Assembly: GCA_900074745.1 (NCBI GenBank)
Contig: LT598468.1
Coordinates: 186,001-250,000, forward strand
Length of the DNA: 64,000 nt
Reading direction: 5' to 3'
From: Lachancea mirantina
Lineage: Eukaryota > Ascomycota > Saccharomycetes > Saccharomycetales > Saccharomycetaceae
Shown: in pieces, positions 9,628 to 20,651 of the stretch
How positions within the stretch are numbered: position 1 is the first letter of the stretch
Layout: every line of letters starts with the position of its first letter
Position numbers and translations under genes: made by a program
Notes under the pieces: generated by a model
Told to the model about the DNA's origin: nothing
What the model saw: only the letters and a program-made list of their open reading frames with translations
The model's database searches: none

Positions 9628-9684
9628 CTTAATTTAAAAAATTGGTACGCATGAGAGGCTTCTACAATAACAATCTTGTTATCC

Positions 9685-10668
9685 TTATTGATAATACTCC
9701 GCAAACCAGGAGTGATTCAGCGCTTGGCCAGCAGTGATTCTTGAATCAGGATTAAGTTGTAAGAGCGCGTAGAGGAGGTCCATCACCACGGGATCGATCG
9801 TGCCTTGCGTTTGACTTTGCAAAATGGCCCTCAAATCCTTAGGTAGATGTTGTTTGAATTGCGCATTATATTTAGGTAACGTCGAGACCCCGGGCCACGT
9901 GCGTTCCGTGGGCGTACCCATCGTCTCAAATATCATGTTCAATTGCTCTTCGTCGTTCGAACCGGGGAAAAGCGGTTTCCCCGTGATCATCTCTGCCAAA
10001 ATACACCCGCACGACCATATGTCGATCGAGGTCGAATACGTCCGAGACCCCATTAGCACGTCCGGCGCGCGATACCAAAGAGTCACGACTTCGCTCGAAA
10101 ACGTGTTTACAGGGATTCCATACGCACGCGCAAGACCAAAATCGCCCAATTTGAGCTGTCCTTTGTTGTTTATCAGTAGGTTCTGGGGTTTGAGATCCCG
10201 GTGCAAGATTCGATTCTCGTGACAGAATGCAACACCACGTAACAGCTGCCATTCGAAGTACTTGACCAAATTCGTCTCTAACCCCTGTGGCGCATTTCCC
10301 ACGGTCCTGGAGTCCATGTATTTTTTCAAGTCATTGTCCATGAACTCGAAAACAAGCGTTAGCTTGTTCTCGGTGTGTATGACGTCGTAAAGTCTTACGA
10401 TATTATCATGTCTGAGCTCTTTCATCAACGAAATTTCCCTAATTGCTGTAGAAGGCGTCCCTTCCTCGGAGTCGAGTTTCACCTCCTTCAGCGCCACATA
10501 CACGCCTGTCGTCTTGTTCAATCCCTTATATACGGTAGCATAGGTACCATTTCCCAGTTTTTCCAACTGTTTGAACCTGTTCCACATAGTTAGTCTTCTG
10601 AAAAATCTCTTAAACCACCCTTACTAAATGCTTAACGCAAACTTCACATACTGAGACGATGAAGCCAT
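9685..10668 (-). CDS. PHO85: Cyclin-dependent kinase Pho85, two exons
   Basis: CDK of phosphate, glycogen and cell-cycle control, acting with cyclins such as Pho80. Exon 1 is 10652-10668 (17 bases, MASSS plus two bases of a Gln codon); exon 2 is 9685-10576. The 75-base intron (10577-10651) has donor GTATGT, branch-like GACTAAC at 10589-10595 and a CAG acceptor. Splicing gives 302 residues beginning [16 protein letters not shown], which aligns with the S. cerevisiae MSSSSQFKQLEK start; that gene has an intron at the same place. Without splicing the frame would start at a spurious methionine (MWNRF) inside the intron. Kinase features are the glycine loop GNGTYATVY, the PSTAIRE cyclin helix ([11 protein letters not shown]), HRDLKPQN and DFG. 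S. cerevisiae order is also SVL3, PHO85, TRM44. Confidence 0.95.
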
Positions 10669-11039
10669 TTCTCGACTCTGTCTCTACGGGTTTATTCACT
10701 CCACTTTGATTTAATCACTACACTATGTCTATCTATTTTGATAAAAAATCTTGATACCGGATTAATTTAAAGCGTTGTTTGACGATCACGTGATACTTTG
10801 AGCCGTAAGCATCTAGTAAACTTGGCCTTGGAATTGAATTGATCTCGATGGAATATCTGGTTAATTAGCTATTGATTTTACAGGAGTACGGAATAGTCTT
10901 TGTTTTATAATAGGGTTTTGCATGGGGCCCTTACTGGCTACTACAATGAGAGCTTAAAATTTTAAAAATGAAAAAATTGGCAGGCGATGATCTTCAAATA
11001 AGGTGCTAAAAAGCCGGAGTTTATTTCGCTGATTGAAGC
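10669..11039. other. Divergent promoter, PHO85 / TRM44
   Basis: 371 bases between divergent genes. It contains a palindromic E-box, listed separately, and AT-rich stretches near 10740-10775 and 10860-10980. No RNA gene or ORF of note. Confidence 0.6.
10786..10793 (+). promoter_or_regulatory. E-box TCACGTGA (Cbf1- or Pho4-type site)
   Basis: Perfect palindrome 118 bases from the PHO85 start and 247 from the TRM44 start. TCACGTG suits Cbf1 best; Pho4 prefers GCACGTGGG or CACGTGGG. Confidence 0.45.
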
Positions 11040-12641
11040 ATGAATGAGAGGTTTAGCTTTTGCCAGCAGGAACCCAGCAAGTTGGGCAAAGATTGGAAAT
11101 GCTTGTACAAAACATTGGGTGTTTTAGAGTTCGAAAAAGAGCATTTCGAGACCGCGATGGAAAATGTCATACGGCAGCCGAATATCAACTCGACGGTGAT
11201 TCTGAGGGCGGATGTGCTTCGGGAGTGGGAGTTTGATGTCAGTAGCGGAATCCAGGTTAGTTATAAGGAGAAAATGTGCGAGATTGGTGACCCAGAAGCG
11301 CAAACGGTGAACGTAGACGACGTCGAGCTCCGATCCGTTGACCTCAGTGCGGAACTTTCGCTTGGCGTAAAACGTGCCATCGTGCGCCAAATCGTACCTC
11401 GCAACCCTTACAAGGATTCCATTATCAACCAGACCTGTTTGATCCTCGAGCCTACCGAGCAAAGCGCCGATACGTCGCTGATCGTATACACACCGCATTT
11501 CGAGAACAAAGAAGACTGCCCTTTCTACATCCCGCAAGTGCGTGCCGTGGGCATTTTGCTCGCGGACAGGGAACTTTCTGTTCACTACATGCCGTTTTCG
11601 GAGTCAGACACTGTCTGGTTTGGCGATGAATCGCAGCGCGTCGTTCGAACGGCGCTGCGACTGCTCCAGACCGCGAAAAAGCATTCTAGCGGTGTCAAAG
11701 ATGGATACCGAAAGCGTGTGAATCACGATATGGTGGTCGACAAAGTGCTGTTCCAGAATCGTTACATTACTTTGAAAAAACAGTACTCCCGCTTTTTGGT
11801 CGATAATTGGGCCGAAAGTACTGACCCCAAGAAGCACGTTTTTGAAGACATTGCCATTGCTGCGTTTCTCATCGAGCTGTGGAACAAACTGTATGGTGAG
11901 GATTTCAAGAATAAGATGCAGTTTCGAGATTTAGGATGTGGGAACGGAGTCCTGTGCTATCTACTGATACAGGAAGGCATCGAGGGGATCGGCATTGACG
12001 CGAGACACAGGAAGTCCTGGAAAATATACCCTGCTGAAGTACAAAACTGTCTTAAAGAACAAGTCATTATTCCTTCAGTTTTGTTACGACCGCACCCTGA
12101 AGTGAAAAAGAGAGCTTCTCATCTGGAGCACAACGGAAGCTTTTTCCCTATCAAAGTCCGTGACCGGATTGCACCGGCAACCGTGATATATTCAAGCGAA
12201 GACTTGCTAAACTCCCCCAATGTTAACACAGCTGAATTCCCCAAAAACACCTTTATTATCGGAAACCATTCCGACGAGCTGACTTGCTGGATTCCGCTTT
12301 TAGGATATCCATTTGTGGTAATCCCTTGTTGTTCCCATAATTTCTCTGGTCAGCGAGTCCGCTACCCTGTCAAGAAAACCGACATTAAGAACAGCAATAG
12401 CACTTACGCGGGACTTGTAGATCGCGTCGAGTTCATAGCCGATCGAGTCGGCTGGAAGCACGAGAAAGAAATGCTAAGAATTCCAAGTACAAGGAACGCG
12501 GCTATCATTGGGCCCGAAAATCCGAATTTGGAGAAGTGGCCGACTCAAGACGTCTACGACACTATTCTTGAAGGTGGAGGTGCAGATGGTTGGGTTGAAA
12601 ACACAATGGCATTGACTGTACGGTCTCCTAGAGCTCATTGA
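11040..12641 (+). CDS. TRM44: tRNA(Ser) Um44 2'-O-methyltransferase
   Basis: Methylates the ribose of U44 in cytoplasmic tRNA-Ser using S-adenosylmethionine. The 533-residue product has the SAM-binding segment FRDLGCGNGVLCYLLIQEG at about 294-312 with a downstream acidic residue in GIGIDAR. Near 430 is the family block VIPCCSHNFSGQRVRY with paired cysteines, followed by a C-terminal region of AdoMet-MTase fold. S. cerevisiae Trm44 (YPL030W) has 567 residues. It is divergent from PHO85 and followed by SUV3, exactly as in S. cerevisiae. Only the first ATG of the frame fits the family length. Confidence 0.93.
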   Translation: MNERFSFCQQEPSKLGKDWKCLYKTLGVLEFEKEHFETAMENVIRQPNINSTVILRADVLREWEFDVSSGIQVSYKEKMCEIGDPEAQTVNVDDVELRSVDLSAELSLGVKRAIVRQIVPRNPYKDSIINQTCLILEPTEQSADTSLIVYTPHFENKEDCPFYIPQVRAVGILLADRELSVHYMPFSESDTVWFGDESQRVVRTALRLLQTAKKHSSGVKDGYRKRVNHDMVVDKVLFQNRYITLKKQYSRFLVDNWAESTDPKKHVFEDIAIAAFLIELWNKLYGEDFKNKMQFRDLGCGNGVLCYLLIQEGIEGIGIDARHRKSWKIYPAEVQNCLKEQVIIPSVLLRPHPEVKKRASHLEHNGSFFPIKVRDRIAPATVIYSSEDLLNSPNVNTAEFPKNTFIIGNHSDELTCWIPLLGYPFVVIPCCSHNFSGQRVRYPVKKTDIKNSNSTYAGLVDRVEFIADRVGWKHEKEMLRIPSTRNAAIIGPENPNLEKWPTQDVYDTILEGGGADGWVENTMALTVRSPRAH

Positions 12642-12802
12642 GCCTATAAATATGTAAATTTTTCGCGGAAAAGGGTGAAAAGAGCGCAATGAGTCTCTAT
12701 CATCTGCCAGGACATGACTTGGCATCATTTGGGCCTCACATGCCCGAACAACATTTCATCAGAGTCGGCCCTTCTTGCCAAATTACCCATCTTGGTCATC
12801 AA

Positions 12803-12810
12803 CACGTGAC
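12803..12810 (+). promoter_or_regulatory. E-box CACGTGAC upstream of SUV3
   Basis: Exact Cbf1-type motif (GTCACGTG on the other strand) 73 bases before the SUV3 start codon, within a short 241-base intergenic region. Confidence 0.4.
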
Positions 12811-12882
12811 CTTTTCACATTTCAGTTATATAGAATACTTTTCGAGAATAGAGATGAGCTGCGGTGCTAGAAAATAAAGTCG

Positions 12883-15099
12883 ATGCTTCGAAGAGTGAGC
12901 GGGGGACCCTTGGGTTACTGGTTTGGCGTAGGACGTTCAAGGTCTTTTGGAAGTTTTGCAGCCTCATCTTCGAAGAAAAAAGAAGAATGGCCACTGGGGA
13001 AGCCCACATTTAATCATCTTTCACCCAGTGAGCGTACCCAAATCAATCGCACGGAACTTTCATTTCCAGCCAAGGCAAGCAACTTGTATCTTCAAGATCG
13101 CGAATTCAAAGGAGTTTTTGATGACACCTTACAATGGGTGTTCGATAATAAATTAAAAGCGTTCGAGAAAGATGCATCGAAGGCCAAGCAGTACGCATGG
13201 CTCAAACTACGGGAACATGTTTACAAGCAGTTGAGAGATCGCAGTCTTGAAGAAAAAATTGCGAACTACAAAGTTTGTCTTTCAGAAATGCTGTATCCCA
13301 CTAGACCAGATTTGCTGGTACCGCAGCTGATTAACTGCACTAAAATTCCGGAAAGTCAGTGGAAAGCCATACTGGAGACAAATTCGGTTTCCTCGCATAC
13401 GATATTCCAACACATAGTTGGGAAAATGTTTGATTTCGTTTACGAACAACAAATTCTTCCGGTAGTAACACCAGTAAAATCGAGCACCACCAGTGAGCGA
13501 GACATAGACATTTCAAATCCAGCAGAGTGGTTTCCTGAGGCGCGAAAATGGAGAAGGAACATTGTAATGCATATTGGGCCCACTAACTCGGGGAAAACAT
13601 ACAAAGCTTTACAAAGATTGAAGCAATGTGGTAGAGGCTACTATGCAGGCCCTTTGCGGCTCTTGGCCCGCGAAGTATTCGAGCGATTTAAAAACGAGGG
13701 AATAAGGTGCAACTTGCTTACAGGCGAAGAAGTAATAGAAGATCTGGATGAGATGGGTAATCCGGCGGGCTTGACTTCAGGGACAATAGAAATGGTACCA
13801 CTATCTCAAAAATTCGACGTGGTTGTTTTAGACGAAATTCAAATGATGGGGGACTCTGATCGTGGATGGGCTTGGACAAACGCGCTTCTTGGTGCACGAG
13901 CTCGCGAAATCCATGTATGTGGTGAAAAGAGCACTTTACCACTCATTGAAAAGATAGTAAAGATGACGGGCGACAGATTAATTATAAATGAATACGAAAG
14001 GTTAGGAAAATTAGAGGTCACAGATACAGCCTTACTGAACGGGTTTCGGGATCTAAAGAAGGGAGACTGTGTGATCGCCTTTTCCAAGAAAAAAATATTA
14101 GACCTGAAACTTAAGATCGAAAGCCAGACCGATCTCAAAGTCGCAGTGGTTTACGGCTCGTTGCCCCCAGAAACAAGAATTCAACAAGCGAATAAATTTA
14201 ATTCTGGTGAATACGACGTTTTGGTGGCTTCCGATGCAGTCGGGATGGGTCTTAATTTGTCTATCGAAAGAGTCATTTTTACGACGCACTTGAAATTCAA
14301 TGGTCAAGAAATGGTCAAACTCACTTCTTCCAATGTCAAGCAAATTGGAGGAAGGGCAGGTCGCTTTCGTTCCTTGCTTAATACCACAGGTGCAAAAAGC
14401 GCTTCCATCGGGCTCGTAACTGCGGTGGATCCCGATGTTCTAACTGCTGTCCGCCAAGGTATCCATTCTCCTATAGAATATCTGCGATCAGCGACTGTGT
14501 GGCCTCCGGACGAAATATGCGGTAAACTCATGACCCACAGTCCCGCGGGCACCCAAGTCTCAACTTTGCTTGAGGCCCTGGCACAGGATGTCGAGAATCG
14601 GTCTGCAAAACTCTTCCAATTGAGTGACTTGAAAAATCGTTTGCAAAACATCTCGCTCTTCGAGCATATCGAGGGGATTCCCTTTTTCGAAAAACTGCGT
14701 TTGAGTAATGCGCCCGTTAAGGACATGCCAATGGTCAAATCCGCTTTTGTTCAATTCTGTAAGACCATAGCCCAGCGTCAAACCCGCTCATTACTCAGTT
14801 ACCCATTTCCTTTCAACATTTTGAACCTGTCCTGCATATTAGATGAAAAGCTCACGCTTGAATATTATGAATCGCTTCACAATATCATAATGTTGTTTTT
14901 CTGGTTGAGCAATAGGTATCCGCATTATTTCATTGACCAAACCAGCGCTCGAGAAATGAAAAACGTCTGCGAGCTCATAATTTTCGAGAAACTAGATCAT
15001 CTGAAGAGAAACCCATACGCCAAACGTAGCCAACTTTCGACTACGAATTTTTCACGTCTTTTGAATAAGCCAATCGGTCAGCGAGGGAAAATGTCCTAA
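12883..15099 (+). CDS. SUV3: Mitochondrial ATP-dependent RNA helicase Suv3
   Basis: Helicase subunit of the mitochondrial degradosome; it unwinds RNA for the Dss1 exonuclease in the matrix. The 738-residue length matches S. cerevisiae Suv3 (737). The N-terminus MLRRVSGGPLGYWFGVGRSR is a clear mitochondrial presequence. Helicase motifs: P-loop GPTNSGKT at about 231-238, DEIQMM (DExH box) at 317-322, SDAVGMGLNL (motif V), and QIGGRAGR (motif VI) at about 487. The C-terminal region matches the Suv3 C-terminal domain. An E-box lies just upstream. Confidence 0.97.
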   Translation: MLRRVSGGPLGYWFGVGRSRSFGSFAASSSKKKEEWPLGKPTFNHLSPSERTQINRTELSFPAKASNLYLQDREFKGVFDDTLQWVFDNKLKAFEKDASKAKQYAWLKLREHVYKQLRDRSLEEKIANYKVCLSEMLYPTRPDLLVPQLINCTKIPESQWKAILETNSVSSHTIFQHIVGKMFDFVYEQQILPVVTPVKSSTTSERDIDISNPAEWFPEARKWRRNIVMHIGPTNSGKTYKALQRLKQCGRGYYAGPLRLLAREVFERFKNEGIRCNLLTGEEVIEDLDEMGNPAGLTSGTIEMVPLSQKFDVVVLDEIQMMGDSDRGWAWTNALLGARAREIHVCGEKSTLPLIEKIVKMTGDRLIINEYERLGKLEVTDTALLNGFRDLKKGDCVIAFSKKKILDLKLKIESQTDLKVAVVYGSLPPETRIQQANKFNSGEYDVLVASDAVGMGLNLSIERVIFTTHLKFNGQEMVKLTSSNVKQIGGRAGRFRSLLNTTGAKSASIGLVTAVDPDVLTAVRQGIHSPIEYLRSATVWPPDEICGKLMTHSPAGTQVSTLLEALAQDVENRSAKLFQLSDLKNRLQNISLFEHIEGIPFFEKLRLSNAPVKDMPMVKSAFVQFCKTIAQRQTRSLLSYPFPFNILNLSCILDEKLTLEYYESLHNIIMLFFWLSNRYPHYFIDQTSAREMKNVCELIIFEKLDHLKRNPYAKRSQLSTTNFSRLLNKPIGQRGKMS

Positions 15100-15332
15100 T
15101 GTCATCTAGAAAGCCCCTTTGAACTCGAAATTTTGGCAAGATGGAGCTCAAAAGACGACTAAAAAATAGCATCAAGTCTTGTTAATATTAATATTATATC
15201 AAATACCTTTTAGCCCTTTCTGACCTATTTTCACTTTATTTGACCGATACGAGTTGTCTATCGTTACTGTCGTTTAAGTCTTTCTCTTGCAAGGTAATCG
15301 ATTTTATTTTCTGAAAATTTCAAACGACTTAA

Positions 15333-16580
<1,248 letters not shown>

Positions 16581-16768
16581 TCGATTGAGGTAAAACCCAC
16601 CCTCGCACTATCTTACTTTCTATCGCTGAACGGTTCTGTCATGTTTTTTTAGCTTTCCGTAAATCGTGCTATATAGATTCTAACCGGTTTCCCCAGATCT
16701 TAAAATCCCGTCCTATTGAATTAAACCTCTTTGACCCTACAGAATTAGTACTATAGTCAAGCATTACG

Positions 16769-17323
16769 ATGGCAGAAGAAACGCATCCAGTTGTTGTTGT
16801 CATTGGTGGTACTGCCGGTACGGGTAAATCCACCGTTGGGGCCGAATTGACAAGTTTTTTCCAGGACAAATATCCAGGAACTGCATTCATTGAAGGGGAC
16901 GCAATTCACCCACAGGCCAATATCGATAAAATGAGTCGGGGCATTCCATTGACCGACGAGGACCGTTGGGGTTGGCTTCAGGATGTGGCGAGAATTTCTG
17001 CAAAATCCGCGGAACATCATTCCGGCTTGGCGATAGTGTCGTGCTCGAGTCTCAAACTGAAATATCGAGATCTCATGCGCGAGAAGGAACCGGACACTCG
17101 GTTCGCGTTCTTGTTCCTCTATGCGGACCCAGATGTGATCCTGCAACGCTTTGCTCACAGGGAGGGCCATTTCATGAAGGCCAATATGGCGAAATCCCAG
17201 TTTGCGGATCTGGAACTGCCCAAAAACACCGAAAAAGACGCACACGTTCTCAACGTCGACGGTAAAGATATGAAAACAGTTCTTCACGAAGCAATTGAGC
17301 AAGCGAAGACCTGGGGTCTCTAA
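16769..17323 (+). CDS. Gluconokinase
   Basis: Phosphorylates D-gluconate with ATP to 6-phosphogluconate, feeding the pentose phosphate pathway. The 184-residue protein has the P-loop GGTAGTGKST at 13-22, the family block EGDAIHPQANIDKMSRGIPLTDEDRWGWL (given here only in part: EGDAIHPQANIDKM and PLTDEDRWGWL), SCSSLK, and the lid-region REGHFMKANMAKSQF. These are the hallmarks of the GntK family. It is the counterpart of S. cerevisiae YDR248C. It lies 188 bases after ERG10 on the same strand; this junction of YPL028W and YDR248C is one sign of unduplicated ancestral gene order. Confidence 0.93.
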   Translation: MAEETHPVVVVIGGTAGTGKSTVGAELTSFFQDKYPGTAFIEGDAIHPQANIDKMSRGIPLTDEDRWGWLQDVARISAKSAEHHSGLAIVSCSSLKLKYRDLMREKEPDTRFAFLFLYADPDVILQRFAHREGHFMKANMAKSQFADLELPKNTEKDAHVLNVDGKDMKTVLHEAIEQAKTWGL

Positions 17324-18202
17324 TGTACGGCGAATGATTTTGGTCGTTGTCGTTATTGACGTCTTTTCTTGGCATTATCCGAGAGCACCGTTGAGTGATA
17401 GCGCGGAATGCGGAAAGCCCTTTTGAGAGACAGGAGCAGTCGCTTTGTGGTCCTCCCAGAAAGCAGTTTACGAATGCTTATATCTCAAGGAAAGCCTTCT
17501 TACAAACACAACTTCACACAAAGCGCTTCTGCTCGATTCAACGCCAAATCCCGCCTTTCTAATGCGCCTATGCGCCTCAACTCAAAGACACAAGATAAAT
17601 AACTATGCAACTGAAAAGAAAATTTGATTTTGTAGGGATTCCGTGTCGCTAATGCGACGTCGCCACGTTGTCATAAGCAACGTATAAAGAGGAGGAGCGA
17701 CGCAATTATTGCTTACGTCATCGAATACCTTGGCGGCTAAAACCGTTTAATTTTCGATCAGCTTTCTTTTTCAAACGCGCAACGGTCCTCCCCTTTTTCT
17801 CCAGATTTCTGATTGCTTTTTTTTTCGGGGTTACACAATCGGACGAAAGGAAACTGGGACAGAAACGAGTCTCGGACCAAATGAGCTGGGTTTAACCGCC
17901 GCATTTCGTCCGGCGGGCCCAATCATTGTGACTGTTTGTATTTAGCCCGAGGACCCAACTTCTACTGAGGAATTCGCGTCTCGACGGAGTATAAAGGACC
18001 GTGGGGATTTATAAAGACGGTTACTAGAATGTTGAGTTGACTTTGAAGTGTGCATCAATCAAAAGTAGCCTTAGAAAACTCTGCGTTCAAGCGTTCAACA
18101 GGGCAAAAAAAGACATCCAGACAGAAAATCAAGAATAACCAGCGTTGCCATCTCCAATTGTCAAAAGGACTATTCGCGTGCACGAAATACCTATACTTTT
18201 AG
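17324..18202. other. SFC1 promoter region
   Basis: An 879-base upstream region, long for this compact genome, suggesting complex control. Motifs seen: a CSRE at 17840-17851 (listed), a second weaker CSRE-like site at 17901-17912, a CRE-like TTACGTCAT at 17713-17721, a near-match to the Ume6 URS1 core (TTGGCGGCTA, complement TAGCCGCCAA) at 17730-17739, and a TATA-like TATAAAG near 17990. No gene is supported in it. Confidence 0.6.
17840..17851 (-). promoter_or_regulatory. Carbon-source-responsive element (Cat8/Sip4 type)
   Basis: On the reverse strand TCCTTTCGTCCG, a full match to the Cat8 consensus YCCNYTNRKCCG as I recall it from S. cerevisiae work. It lies about 350 bases before SFC1, whose S. 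cerevisiae counterpart is induced by Cat8 on ethanol and acetate. Confidence 0.6.
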
Positions 18203-19234
18203 ATGTCTAAATCGGCCTCTTCAGCATCAGCATCATCATCTAAACACAACGGCTCTTCGCATCCGGCGGTGAATCTTATCGCCGGCGGAACGGCAGGCCT
18301 TTTTGAAGCGCTCTGCTGTCATCCACTGGACACTATCAAGGTGCGAATGCAGATCTACAAGCGGGAATCGCAAAAGCCCCCGGGTTTCATACGCACCGGT
18401 GCGGACATTTACAAAAATGAGGGTCTTTTGGCCCTGTACAAAGGTCTGGGCGCCGTTGTCCTCGGCATTATCCCTAAAATGGCGATTCGGTTCACGTCCT
18501 ACGAGTTTTTCCGCACGCTTTTAGCCGACAAAGAGACCCACGCGGTATCTACTGCCAACACGTTCCTCGCCGGTGTGGGTGCAGGCGTTACCGAGGCGGT
18601 GATGGTGGTCAACCCTATGGAAGTTGTGAAAATACGGCTTCAGGCGCAGCACGTGACCTATGTGTCTGCAATGGCACAGACTGCAGGTGCTGTGGGTCAC
18701 GCAACGGCGACGACGCACGCCGCAACAACGGCAACAGAGAACGTTGTAGCTACGCCTAAATATCGGAATGCGCTGCAGGCCGGCTACGTGATTTTGAGAG
18801 AAGAAGGTCCCGCCGCACTTTACCGAGGTGTTTCACTCACGGCTGCGCGCCAGGCGACGAATCAAGGTGCTAATTTCACCGTATACTCAACTTTGAAACG
18901 ACATCTGCAGGAACGTCAAGGAATCGAGACGTTACCCGCGTATCAAACTTCGGTCATTGGGCTTGTATCGGGTGCCGTGGGACCGTTTTCCAACGCTCCG
19001 TTGGACACGATCAAGACCAGACTTCAAAAGGACAAATCCACTACCAAAATGTCGGGATGGGTCAGAATCGCGACCATCGGCAAACAATTGATTCACGAGG
19101 AAGGATTCCGGGCTCTGTACAAGGGCATCACTCCCCGTGTCATGCGTGTAGCGCCAGGGCAGGCAGTGACGTTCACAGTATACGAATTCATTCGCAAACG
19201 TCTAGAAGCCTTCCGTGCACAAAACATGCGCTGA
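18203..19234 (+). CDS. SFC1: Mitochondrial succinate-fumarate carrier
   Basis: Inner-membrane antiporter that brings cytosolic succinate from the glyoxylate cycle into mitochondria in exchange for fumarate; needed for growth on C2 carbon. The 343-residue product has three carrier repeats, each with the signature PX[DE]XX[KR]: PLDTIKVRMQ at 41-50, NPMEVVKIRLQ near 137, and PLDTIKTRLQ near 266. The segment HPAVNLIAGGTAGLFEALCCH is characteristic of Sfc1/Acr1. A Ser/Ala-rich N-terminus and an Ala/Thr-rich insertion at about 150-180 (AGAVGHATATTHAATTATEN) make it about 20 residues longer than the S. cerevisiae protein. YJR096W follows, as in S. cerevisiae. Confidence 0.95.
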   Translation: MSKSASSASASSSKHNGSSHPAVNLIAGGTAGLFEALCCHPLDTIKVRMQIYKRESQKPPGFIRTGADIYKNEGLLALYKGLGAVVLGIIPKMAIRFTSYEFFRTLLADKETHAVSTANTFLAGVGAGVTEAVMVVNPMEVVKIRLQAQHVTYVSAMAQTAGAVGHATATTHAATTATENVVATPKYRNALQAGYVILREEGPAALYRGVSLTAARQATNQGANFTVYSTLKRHLQERQGIETLPAYQTSVIGLVSGAVGPFSNAPLDTIKTRLQKDKSTTKMSGWVRIATIGKQLIHEEGFRALYKGITPRVMRVAPGQAVTFTVYEFIRKRLEAFRAQNMR

Positions 19235-19616
19235 TAAACCGTATCAACAATTCATATACGTCACCATGTCGACCACTCATCCTCCCGGATTTCGTTACCA
19301 AACTCATCTCAGGCATACAAGCTCTTTACTGCGCTTATCTGCTATGTAATCCATATTCTTAAATCACATGTCAGTTGCAGAACGGCAATCAGTTTTTCCT
19401 TTTATCTGATCCAGGCTAAAGTCCGAGCAAACTTTGCTTCAACAGATGCCGCAATAAAAGCTCAATAGAGCACATTTGCACGGCTATTTAAGAAGGCAAA
19501 CTAGAGCACGGTTGACTTTCCCTCAAACTGTTTTTGACATTATATATCCGCCTTCAGCTAAAGAACTTTATCTTGAAGATCTCATCACTTTGTTCAAGAC
19601 TCCAGCTATAAGGGTC
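19235..19616. other. Intergenic region between SFC1 and the YJR096W-like gene
   Basis: 382 bases. The downstream frame is open back to an ATG at 19476, but that part (MHGYLRRQTR onward) has no family resemblance and is taken as leader. A TATATATCC run lies near 19542. Nothing else recognised. Confidence 0.5.
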
Positions 19617-20477
19617 ATGACAACAAAATCGATTCCAAAAGCCTACAAGCTTTCGAATGGGAAGCTTTTACCAAGTATCGGTCTTGGATGTTACGACATT
19701 CCCCATGGTGACTCGTCGGAGGTGGTTTATCAAGCTTTGAAAACGGGATACAGACATGTGGATACGGCAGTCCTATATGGAAATGAGAGAGAAGTGGCAA
19801 TGGGAGTTGTGCGCTGGCTGAAAGAGGACCCGGTTAACAACAGACGTGAAGACGTTGTGTACACTACTAAATTGTGGAACTCGCAAAATGGGTATGCGAA
19901 CGCGCAACGTGCCATCAAAGAATGTGTTGCTAAAGCCGGAGAATTGGGCTACATCGATCTTTTGCTTATTCATTCGCCGCTCAGCGGGCCCAAACTGCGT
20001 TTGGAGACATACCAGGCGATGCAAGAAGCGGTGGATCAAGGCGTTGTCAAGTCTGTAGGGGTTTCGAATTATGGAGCCCAACATATCGAAGAGCTTTTGT
20101 CCTGGGAGGGCCTGAGGTACAAACCTGTGGTGAATCAGATCGAAATTTCGCCCTGGCTCATGCGTCAGCAGCTGGCCGATTTTTGCAAGTCAAAGGGTCT
20201 CGTGGTCGAAGCATACGCGCCCTTGACGCATGGATACAAGATCAACCATCCAAACGTGCTGAAAGTTGCACAAGAAGTCGGCTGTGACCCGGGCCAAGTG
20301 CTGATTCGCTGGTCGCTGCAGCATGGCTATGTGCCACTTCCGAAATCCAGATCTATTCACAGGCTGAGAGGTAACCTGGAATCCTATAACATCACCTTGT
20401 CCCAGGACCAAATGGACTTCTTGGATCAGCCCGATGCTTACGAACCCACTGACTGGGAATGTACAGACGCACCTTAG
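19617..20477 (+). CDS. Aldo-keto reductase (YJR096W type)
   Basis: NADPH-dependent reductase of sugars and aldehydes; S. cerevisiae YJR096W reduces xylose and arabinose in vitro. The 286-residue product carries the aldo-keto reductase tetrad: Asp49 (GYRHVDTAVLYGNE), Tyr54, Lys85 (TTKLWNS) and His119 (DLLLIHSPLSGP). The family's later blocks VGVSNYGAQHI and the cofactor-binding PLPKSRSIHRLRGN are also present. The start at 19617 (MTTKSIPKAYKLSNG) fits the homologues, which are about 282 residues. It is in tandem with SFC1, the same pair as YJR095W-YJR096W. Confidence 0.92.
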   Translation: MTTKSIPKAYKLSNGKLLPSIGLGCYDIPHGDSSEVVYQALKTGYRHVDTAVLYGNEREVAMGVVRWLKEDPVNNRREDVVYTTKLWNSQNGYANAQRAIKECVAKAGELGYIDLLLIHSPLSGPKLRLETYQAMQEAVDQGVVKSVGVSNYGAQHIEELLSWEGLRYKPVVNQIEISPWLMRQQLADFCKSKGLVVEAYAPLTHGYKINHPNVLKVAQEVGCDPGQVLIRWSLQHGYVPLPKSRSIHRLRGNLESYNITLSQDQMDFLDQPDAYEPTDWECTDAP

Positions 20478-20651
20478 ACGGGTGCAGCTTTCCATGGACA
20501 TTCCACGTTTCGACGACGCTAGCTTAATTATTCCCAACCGACAACCTAATACATAAAAAGTCGTCTATTTTATCTACTCGATAATTTGCAAGCTCATACT
20601 GCAAAATCTTGGCGTGTCTAACCAGCTCTAAAGCTAAGCAGTAGAATCCGA

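Noticed and set aside
9685-10587. PHO85 as a single exon starting MWNRF
   Set aside because: That methionine lies inside a conserved intron; splicing to the upstream exon restores the family N-terminus.
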